Shown in pieces: positions 1-4,174 of a DNA stretch of 5,217 bases. The DNA is taken from positions 1-5,217 of the forward strand of contig JAUUVE010000195.1 of NCBI GenBank assembly GCA_030589715.1. The letters are read 5' to 3'. Under the pieces are notes generated by a model, which was not told the DNA's origin, did not search any database, and saw nothing but the letters and a program-made list of their open reading frames with translations. Source of the stretch: Desulfobacteraceae bacterium (GTDB lineage: Bacteria; Desulfobacterota; DSM-4660; Desulfatiglandales; Desulfatiglandaceae). The position numbers were made by a program, and so were the translations under genes. Each line of letters begins with the position of its first letter. Within the stretch, counting starts at the first letter, position 1.

Positions 1-203
1 ATCTCTTTTTAAAAGAAAAGATTAATCCCCTTATCGGGTCAGCAGGTGTCTCGGCTGTACCCATGGCGGCACGTGTATCTCAGCTTCAAGGCCTAAAATA
101 TGACAAGACCAACCATCTCCTGATGCATGCCATGGGGCCCAACCTCGCAGGGGTCATCGGCTCGGCCGCGGCCGCCGGTATGTTTATTGCCATGTTCGAT
201 TAG
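1..203 (+). CDS. oadB: Sodium-translocating decarboxylase beta subunit, C-terminal fragment
   Basis: The reading frame is open from the left edge (first whole codon at position 3) to TAG at 201-203, giving 66 residues; the rest of the gene lies outside. The family is the integral membrane beta subunit of oxaloacetate, methylmalonyl-CoA and glutaconyl-CoA decarboxylases, which decarboxylates carboxybiotin and couples this to sodium export. The fragment has the signature NPLIGSAGVSAVPMAARVS. The four residues shown to matter in helix VIII of Klebsiella OadB (Asn373, Gly377, Ser382, Arg389) match fragment residues N8, G12, S17 and R24 in exact spacing, so the pump should be functional. The end, MHAMGPNLAGVIGSAAAAG, is also family-typical. 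A second TAG follows directly at 204-206. The nearby methylmalonyl-type carboxyltransferase suggests the mmdB version; the fragment alone cannot tell mmdB from oadB or gcdB. Confidence 0.93.
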   Translation, partial: LFLKEKINPLIGSAGVSAVPMAARVSQLQGLKYDKTNHLLMHAMGPNLAGVIGSAAAAGMFIAMFD

Positions 204-224
204 TAGCAAGGGAGGATTCACCAC

Positions 225-269
225 ATGAGACTACCCGAAAAATCGGCCTTTTCAAGGCAAGGGGATTGA
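225..269 (+). CDS. Possible 14-codon leader ORF
   Basis: An ATG at 225 opens a 14-codon frame (MRLPEKSAFSRQGD) that ends at TGA 267-269. It is preceded by the strong Shine-Dalgarno site AAGGGAGGA (208-216), with a 9-base gap from GGAGG to the ATG. The stop lies three bases before the ATG of the next gene and in the same frame, so ribosomes ending here could restart at 273. The peptide has no recognisable motif. It may be a short leader that couples translation of the exported protein to the pump gene, a decayed 5' end of that gene, or chance. The good ribosome site is what argues for it; peptide function is unknown. Confidence 0.3.
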   Translation: MRLPEKSAFSRQGD

Positions 270-272
270 GAA

Positions 273-749
273 ATGAGAAGTCTTACACTTTTTTTGGCCC
301 TGGTCTTCTTTATAATTATTCCTGGCCATTCAAGCGCTGCGGATTTCCTTGGTGCACCTGTTGTTCCAGGCGGAAAGACCATTATTAAGACTGATGACCG
401 ACTGGAGTTAGAGACCGACTTATCCCATAATGAGTTGGTCGCCTTTTATGAGGAGGCCCTAAAGGGCTTCAAAGACATCAAGTTTCGGTGGTGGAAAGAT
501 GCAACCTATATCGAAGACGACGGAAACCGCCCATGGCATTCCATTACCATTTCAAAGACCAGCAAGAGGGGAGAGTCCGTCGTAATAGTAAAGGACAATT
601 GGACCTGGATAATCGGAACCCTAGTTCTCAGGTATATAGGGGTCTTTGTGGTCCTGATGGTCCTTTTCTTGGGAATATCTATTTCCGGAAAGATAATTTC
701 CAGTACGGTCAAGAGGCTCGAGGCAAAAAAACAATCACAGGAAGGCTAA
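273..749 (+). CDS. Exported protein with C-terminal membrane helix, possible gamma-type pump subunit
   Basis: This 158-residue protein is not assigned to a named family with certainty. Residues 1-23 form a signal peptide: MR, a hydrophobic core LTLFLALVFFIII, then GHSSAA with likely cleavage before D24. Residues 24-110 form a polar, mixed alpha/beta periplasmic domain, including a stretch around ETDLSHNELVAFYEEALKG (47-65) and an aromatic patch FRWW (71-74). Residues 112-138 form a single membrane helix, followed by a short basic tail (K140-G158), so the C terminus should be cytoplasmic. That helix-plus-tail layout resembles OadG-type gamma subunits, which anchor the soluble carboxyltransferase to the beta subunit. 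Unlike usual OadG, the helix is at the C terminus behind an exported domain. The start at 273 has AAGGGGA (259-265) 7 bases upstream and places the signal peptide at the N terminus. Its position just after the beta subunit gene supports a role in the pump, but this is inference. Confidence 0.8.
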   Translation: MRSLTLFLALVFFIIIPGHSSAADFLGAPVVPGGKTIIKTDDRLELETDLSHNELVAFYEEALKGFKDIKFRWWKDATYIEDDGNRPWHSITISKTSKRGESVVIVKDNWTWIIGTLVLRYIGVFVVLMVLFLGISISGKIISSTVKRLEAKKQSQEG

Positions 750-772
750 CAAATCTTTAGGTCAGATTCTCC
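750..772. other. Convergent junction without a clear terminator
   Basis: Only 23 bases separate the stop of the exported-protein gene (plus) from the stop of the carboxyltransferase gene (minus). The best inverted repeat is AATCT-7-AGATT at 752-768, with five mostly A/T pairs and no adjacent T-run in either direction. The minus strand does have a run of seven T opposite 725-731, inside the plus-strand gene, but I see no stable stem in front of it. The two transcripts therefore probably overlap or end by another mechanism. Confidence 0.5.
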
Positions 773-2323
773 TCAGAGAGGGATATTGCCATGCCTCCTT
801 TCCGGGAAGCTACCCCTCTTTTTTTGGAGCATCATCAGGGCCTTGATCAACCTGGGTCGAGTATTCTCGGGAGAGATTATTTGATCAATATAACCCAGTT
901 CCGCGGCCTTAAAGGGACTGGCAAAGTTGTTCCTGTATTCTTCGACGAGCCTCTCCCTTGTGGCCTCCGGATCATCCGCCTCCTCAATCTCTTTCCTGAA
1001 TATTATGTTGACTGCCCCTTCTGGCCCCATCACGGCGATCTCGGCCGTGGGATATGCGTAGTTGATGTCCGCGTCATGATGTTTGCTGGACATAACGTCA
1101 TAGGCCCCACCATAGGCCTTACGGGTTACCACGGTGAGCTTTGGAACCGTGGCCTCACAATAGGCATAGATGATCTTGGCTCCATGCTTGATTATGCCCC
1201 CATACTCCTGGTTGACACCCGGCAGGAACCCGGGCACGTCCACAAAGGTCACCAGGGGAATATTAAAGGCGTCACAGGTACGGACAAATCTGGCACACTT
1301 CATGGAAGCATCAATGTCCAGGCATCCCGCCAAAAACCTGGGCTGGTTGGCGACAATCCCCACCACCATGCCATTTAGTCGGCCAAAGCCCACCACCATG
1401 TTTTTTGCCCAGTGCCTGTGGACTTCCAAAAACAGATTGTTATCCAGTACCGTGCGGATGATCTCCTTTATGTCGTAAGGCACCCTGGGATTGGTTGGGA
1501 TCACCTTGTTTAGGGATTTATCCTTACGTTCGGGGTCATCAGTGCATTCAATGACCGGGGGCATCTCTCGAAAATTCTGTGGAAGAAACCCAAGGAGCTC
1601 CTTTACCCTGTCCAGGGCTGCCTGGTCTGAGTCTTCTGCAAAATGTGCCACCCCACTCTTGGCATTGTGGGTCATGGCACCCCCCAATGCCTCGGGCGTT
1701 ACTTCTTCAGAGGTAACCGCCTTGATTACCTGGGGACCGGTTATGAACATGTTGCTTGTCTTTTTCACCATAATGATAAAGTCAGTCAGGGCAGGCGAAT
1801 AGACCGCACCCCCTGCACATGGCCCCATGATGACCGATATCTGGGGGACTACCCCGGAGGCCCAGACATTCCTCTTGAATATCTCCCCGTAGCTTCCCAG
1901 GCTCACAACCCCTTCCTGGATCCTGGCCCCCCCGGAGTCATTCAAGCCTATGACGGGGGCACCACTCTTGATGGCCAGATCCATGATCTTACAAACCTTT
2001 TCCCCGAAAGGTCCGCTCAAAGAACCACCAAATACCGTGAAGTCCTGAGAAAAAATAAATACTTGTCTTCCATTTATTGTCCCGTACCCGGTGACCACAC
2101 CATCGCCGGGAATCTTTTTCTTGTCCATACCGAAATCATGGCAGCGGTGGACGACAAATTTGTCCAGTTCCTCAAAACTACCCGGATCAAGAAGATAGTC
2201 GATCCTTTCCCTTGCAGTCATCTTCCCCTTGGCGTGTTGTTGGTCAATGCGCCTCTGGCCACCGCCCAGCTCGGCCTCAAGGTTTCTTCTCGCCAGCTCT
2301 TTGATCTTATCTTCAATGTCCAT
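773..2323 (-). CDS. mmdA: Acyl-CoA carboxyltransferase, probably methylmalonyl-CoA decarboxylase alpha subunit
   Basis: The 516-residue product has the usual length and both halves of the crotonase-like carboxyltransferase fold (about 20-260 and 270-510). It moves a carboxyl group between an acyl-CoA and biotin in the cytoplasm. N-half motifs are NDSGGARIQEGV (128-139), an acyl-CoA oxyanion loop, and GPCAGGAVYSPALTDF (167-182). C-half motifs are VDVPGFLPG (361-369), the biotin-side segment ending AYGGAYDVM (403-411), and PTAEIAVMGPEGAV (425-438). The C terminus HGNIPL is typical of propionyl-CoA carboxylase beta and MmdA. Asp409 appears to match the Asp that favours propionyl-CoA over acetyl-CoA in characterised enzymes. 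The ATG at 2323 has GGAGG (minus strand, 2335-2331) 7 bases upstream. It follows the biotin carrier gene after 36 bases, likely in one operon. No biotin carboxylase gene is in the window, and a pump beta subunit is close, so decarboxylase is favoured over ATP-driven carboxylase. Transcarboxylase remains possible. Confidence 0.92.
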   Translation of the reverse strand: MDIEDKIKELARRNLEAELGGGQRRIDQQHAKGKMTARERIDYLLDPGSFEELDKFVVHRCHDFGMDKKKIPGDGVVTGYGTINGRQVFIFSQDFTVFGGSLSGPFGEKVCKIMDLAIKSGAPVIGLNDSGGARIQEGVVSLGSYGEIFKRNVWASGVVPQISVIMGPCAGGAVYSPALTDFIIMVKKTSNMFITGPQVIKAVTSEEVTPEALGGAMTHNAKSGVAHFAEDSDQAALDRVKELLGFLPQNFREMPPVIECTDDPERKDKSLNKVIPTNPRVPYDIKEIIRTVLDNNLFLEVHRHWAKNMVVGFGRLNGMVVGIVANQPRFLAGCLDIDASMKCARFVRTCDAFNIPLVTFVDVPGFLPGVNQEYGGIIKHGAKIIYAYCEATVPKLTVVTRKAYGGAYDVMSSKHHDADINYAYPTAEIAVMGPEGAVNIIFRKEIEEADDPEATRERLVEEYRNNFASPFKAAELGYIDQIISPENTRPRLIKALMMLQKKRGSFPERRHGNIPL

Positions 2324-2330
2324 TGAGGGG

Positions 2331-2335
2331 CCTCC
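2331..2335 (-). promoter_or_regulatory. Ribosome binding site of the carboxyltransferase gene
   Basis: GGAGG on the minus strand, 7 bases before the ATG at 2323. It lies in the 36-base gap after the biotin carrier gene, so the carboxyltransferase can be initiated independently within a shared transcript. Confidence 0.75.
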
Positions 2336-2359
2336 AGGGACTGACTTAATTGATAAGGA

Positions 2360-2572
2360 CTACTCAAGCACTACCAATACTGCCCCTGCTTCCACGGCAT
2401 CACCCTTCTGGCATTTCACTTCTTTCACCGTGCCGGACGCCTCGGCAACCACAGGCAATTCCATCTTCATTGCCTCAATCACTACCACCTCATCACCTTC
2501 ATTTACAACATCACCCGGGCTAACCTTTACCTCCCAGATGTTTCCACCCATGGGAGCGGTAACTTCACTCAT
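2360..2572 (-). CDS. mmdC: Small biotin carboxyl carrier protein
   Basis: The product is a 70-residue, single-domain biotinyl carrier. The biotinylation motif EAMKME is at 33-38, with Lys36 as the modified residue. Around it is the typical barrel-sandwich hammerhead pattern: APMGGNIWEVKVSPGD (6-21) before, and the ASGTVKEVKCQKGDAV turn (45-60) after. It carries carboxybiotin between the carboxyltransferase and the membrane beta subunit, or between a biotin carboxylase and the carboxyltransferase. There is no N-terminal Ala/Pro-rich linker as in longer MmdC or OadA proteins; the whole protein is the domain. I chose ATG at 2572 because AAGGAGG lies 8 bases upstream; a frame-consistent GTG at 2581 overlaps that site and cannot be the start it serves. 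It is the first gene of a minus-strand pair with the carboxyltransferase. The symbol reflects context; a carboxylase BCCP is the alternative. Confidence 0.9.
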   Translation of the reverse strand: MSEVTAPMGGNIWEVKVSPGDVVNEGDEVVVIEAMKMELPVVAEASGTVKEVKCQKGDAVEAGAVLVVLE

Positions 2573-2580
2573 AACAGACA

Positions 2581-2587
2581 CCTCCTT
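2581..2587 (-). promoter_or_regulatory. Strong ribosome binding site that fixes the biotin carrier start
   Basis: The minus strand reads AAGGAGG here, then 8 bases, then ATG at 2572. The in-frame GTG at 2581-2579 shares its first base with the end of this site, so the longer 73-residue reading is unlikely. Confidence 0.85.
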
Positions 2588-2626
2588 CTCTAATGGAATT
2601 ACTCTAATCCTAGACTGTTTGGTTGA

Positions 2627-2643
2627 CTCCCCTATCAGGAGAG
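2627..2643 (-). other. Stem-loop in the leader of the biotin carrier transcript
   Basis: On the minus strand, CTCTCC-TGATA-GGGGAG can fold into a six-pair stem (one G-U pair) with a five-base loop. It lies about 55 bases before the biotin carrier ATG and downstream of the predicted promoter, so it would be in the 5' untranslated RNA. No T-run follows, so it is not a terminator. A regulatory role is only a possibility. Confidence 0.3.
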
Positions 2644-2685
2644 GGATATTACGCTGTGTTCTCGGCGCATTCTTGTGAGTGACGT

Positions 2686-2716
2686 TTTATATCTTTTAGA
2701 ATGTGTCGATTGTCAA
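2686..2716 (-). promoter_or_regulatory. Predicted sigma-70 promoter of the biotin carrier-carboxyltransferase pair
   Basis: The minus strand has a perfect TTGACA -35 box (2716-2711) and a TATAAA -10 box (2691-2686, five of six matches) separated by 19 bases, which is longer than the ideal 17. Transcription would start near 2679 and give a leader of about 105 bases. The orientation and position before the first minus-strand gene fit. The -35 box lies inside the short inverted repeat ATTGT-CAAGC-ACAAT (2710-2724), which could let a regulator compete with polymerase. Confidence 0.5.
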
Positions 2717-2805
2717 GCACAATATCCCGGAAGACTGTCACATTGGCTGTGCAGGCACGTTCCCAGCGATTTTTTAGGGCCGGATAGACAAACAAGGTGG
2801 AACAG

Positions 2806-2818
2806 GGTTCTCAGAACC
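2806..2818. repeat. Perfect 13-base palindrome GGTTCT-C-AGAACC
   Basis: Six-base arms around a single central base, just upstream of the plus-strand TTGACA candidate. It could be a binding site for a dimeric regulator. No known operator is recognised, and chance is not excluded. Confidence 0.35.
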
Positions 2819-2824
2819 GATTTC

Positions 2825-2841
2825 TTGACACACCCTGTCAA
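2825..2841. repeat. Perfect inverted repeat TTGACA-CACCC-TGTCAA
   Basis: Two perfect six-base arms around five bases. The left arm is also the best plus-strand -35 box, so a protein bound here would block that promoter. The right arm has the same TGTCAA hexamer as the plus-strand view of the minus-strand -35 box at 2711-2716. It could be an operator; RNA folding is less likely because the arms would lie upstream of the start site. Confidence 0.35.
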
Positions 2842-2851
2842 ATTATTTAAT
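2825..2851 (+). promoter_or_regulatory. Weak sigma-70 promoter candidate for pilC
   Basis: A perfect TTGACA (2825-2830) is followed after only 15 bases by TTTAAT (2846-2851, five of six matches). The short spacing lowers the quality. Nearby TTGCTA (2854-2859) with TATAGA (2875-2880) is no better. No sigma-54 signature (GG and GC ten bases apart in context) was evident. Confidence 0.3.
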
Positions 2852-2900
2852 CTTTGCTAAATGCCTATTCAAATTATAGAAAAACGACACAGCACTCCTG

Positions 2901-2916
2901 GATCGGGGAACCGATC
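2901..2916 (+). other. Hairpin with GNRA-type loop in the predicted pilC leader
   Basis: GATCGG-GGAA-CCGATC forms a perfect six-pair stem closed by the tetraloop GGAA, a member of the stable GNRA class. It lies about 40 bases before the pilC ATG and upstream of its ribosome site (AGAGGA, 2941-2946). There is no T-run, so it is not a terminator. It may stabilise the transcript end or bind a protein; this is inference. Confidence 0.4.
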
Positions 2917-2954
2917 TCATACTTGCGCCACAAGGGAGTTAGAGGAATACCACA

Positions 2955-4163
2955 ATGCCGGTCTATAAATGGGTTGCGGAGACAAGGAAAGGCAAGATCC
3001 TCAAAGGGGAGCTAGAGGTCGCTGATGAAAGGATAGCCAGGCTCCAACTGAAGCGACGCAATCTTACGGTCAGAAAGATAAAGCCCAAACCAAAGGATCT
3101 TTTTGAGAATGTCTCCTTCATGCAACCAAAGGTAACAAAGAAGGATCTGGTTATCTTTACCAGGCAGTTTTCCACCATGATTGATGCGGGGCTTCCTCTT
3201 GTGCAGGGTCTCACTATCCTTGCCGAGCAGACAGAAAATAAGACATTCAAGAATATCCTAAAAGAGGTGGTTCGGGACGTGGGAGCTGGTGCCAGCCTGG
3301 CCGAATCACTGGGGAAACACCCCAAGGTGTTTGACGGTCTTTACGTAAATCTGATTGCCGCTGGTGAGCTCGGGGGTATACTGGATACCATATTGCAACG
3401 CCTCGCTACCTATATTGAAAAGCTGGAGAAGCTCAAGGGCCAGATCAAGAGCGCCATGACCTATCCGATCGTTGTGGTAGCTATCGCCATCATAGTCATC
3501 GCGGTTATCCTGGTCTTTGTGATACCGGTTTTTGAAGAGATGTTTGCAGATTTCGGATCGGCCCTCCCGGTTCCCACACAAATCGTTGTGAACCTGAGCC
3601 GCTTTATGAAGGGGAACATTCACTACGTAATTGGAGGCCTTGTCCTGTTCCTGTTCCTGTTCAAGAAATACAGAAACACCACCGGAGGAAGGAAAAGAAT
3701 GGACATCCTGGCCCTGAAATTGCCCATATTTGGCCCATTGATAAAAAAATTTGCTGTAGCGAGGTTTACGAGGACACTGGGGACAATGATCAGCAGTGGC
3801 GTGCCCATATTAGCTGCCCTTGATATCGTGGCCAAGACCTCGGGTAACGTCGTCCTTGAAGAGATCATCTACGAAGTCAGGGCCAGTATTGCCGAAGGTC
3901 AGACCATTGCTGAACCACTCTCTGAAAATGATATATTCCCCCGAATGGTAGTCCAGATGATCTCGGTGGGTGAGACAACAGGAGCGCTTGATGCCATGCT
4001 AGAGAAGATTGCCGATTTTTATGATGACGAGGTCGACGCAGCGGTGGATGCCCTGACTTCAATGCTAGAACCCCTGCTTATGGTATTCCTCGGCGGATCC
4101 ATAGGCGGATTGGTTATTGCCATGTACCTCCCCATCTTTAAGATGGCTGCAGCAATGGGATAG
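2955..4163 (+). CDS. pilC: Type IV pilus inner-membrane platform protein PilC (GspF family)
   Basis: The 402-residue product has the usual family length. PilC sits in the inner membrane and links the assembly and retraction ATPases to pilin insertion. A cytoplasmic N-terminal region (1-60, beginning MPVYKWVAETRKGKILKGEL) is followed by two T2SSF repeats at about 68-191 and 271-394. The first contains FTRQFSTMIDAGLPLVQGL (68-86) and is matched in the second by FTRTLGTMISSGVPILAAL (271-289). Each repeat has a GE-G-LD element (AAGELGGILD 135-144, SVGETTGALDAML 337-349). Membrane helices are at about 170-191, 222-238 and 371-394. The ATG at 2955 has AGAGGA 8 bases upstream. It precedes a pilS-like gene by 11 bases, as in the pilB-pilT-pilC-pilS-pilR-pilA order known from Desulfobacterota, but no pilB or pilT lies upstream here. 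GspF of type II secretion is the alternative; the pilS neighbour favours PilC. Confidence 0.95.
   Translation: MPVYKWVAETRKGKILKGELEVADERIARLQLKRRNLTVRKIKPKPKDLFENVSFMQPKVTKKDLVIFTRQFSTMIDAGLPLVQGLTILAEQTENKTFKNILKEVVRDVGAGASLAESLGKHPKVFDGLYVNLIAAGELGGILDTILQRLATYIEKLEKLKGQIKSAMTYPIVVVAIAIIVIAVILVFVIPVFEEMFADFGSALPVPTQIVVNLSRFMKGNIHYVIGGLVLFLFLFKKYRNTTGGRKRMDILALKLPIFGPLIKKFAVARFTRTLGTMISSGVPILAALDIVAKTSGNVVLEEIIYEVRASIAEGQTIAEPLSENDIFPRMVVQMISVGETTGALDAMLEKIADFYDDEVDAAVDALTSMLEPLLMVFLGGSIGGLVIAMYLPIFKMAAAMG
3645..3662 (+). repeat. Three tandem CTGTTC hexamers inside pilC
   Basis: CTGTTC is repeated three times exactly in frame and encodes LFLFLF (231-236) in the second membrane helix. Gain or loss of one unit would keep the frame and only change helix length. 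Probably a by-product of encoding a hydrophobic helix. Confidence 0.7.
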
Positions 4164-4174
4164 ACAATATAAAA

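Larger units (their letters stand above)
2573..2954. other. Divergent intergenic region with dyad elements
   Basis: This 382-base stretch separates the minus-strand biotin carrier gene from plus-strand pilC. I find no convincing gene: the one open frame of note (GTG at 2675 to 2860) lacks a ribosome site and resembles no family. The stretch holds the minus-strand promoter and leader, a weaker plus-strand promoter candidate, two perfect short palindromes (2806-2818 and 2825-2841), and a GNRA-loop hairpin (2901-2916) in the expected pilC leader. Confidence 0.7.

Noticed and set aside
752..768. Stem-loop AATCT-7-AGATT as a bidirectional terminator
   Set aside because: Only five mostly A/T pairs and no adjacent T-run on either strand; too weak to call a terminator.
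776..787. Twelve-base direct repeat GAGAGGGATATT, also at 2639-2650
   Set aside because: The copies flank the minus-strand pair of genes, which suggested a target duplication, but there are no terminal inverted repeats or mobile genes and a 12-base match is too weak to claim an insertion.
791..1378. Long plus-strand open frame (195 codons) opposite the carboxyltransferase
   Set aside because: It lies antisense to a strongly supported gene, has no ribosome site or recognisable domain, and is explained by codon bias on the coding strand.
1643..2326. Long plus-strand open frame (227 codons) opposite the carboxyltransferase 5' half
   Set aside because: Antisense shadow of a conserved gene; the predicted protein is rich in Pro and His without any family resemblance.
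2736..2765. Possible sigma-54 (-24/-12) promoter near TTGGCTGTGCAGGCACG
   Set aside because: The GG and GC elements do not fall at the required spacing with the TGGCAC-N5-TTGC pattern.
2675..2860. 61-codon plus-strand open frame in the divergent intergenic region
   Set aside because: GTG start with no Shine-Dalgarno site; it overlaps the minus-strand promoter and regulatory dyads; no known motif beyond a few scattered Cys.
2901..2916. Hairpin upstream of pilC as an intrinsic terminator or riboswitch
   Set aside because: No T-run follows the stem, and no larger conserved aptamer-like fold can be recognised around it.
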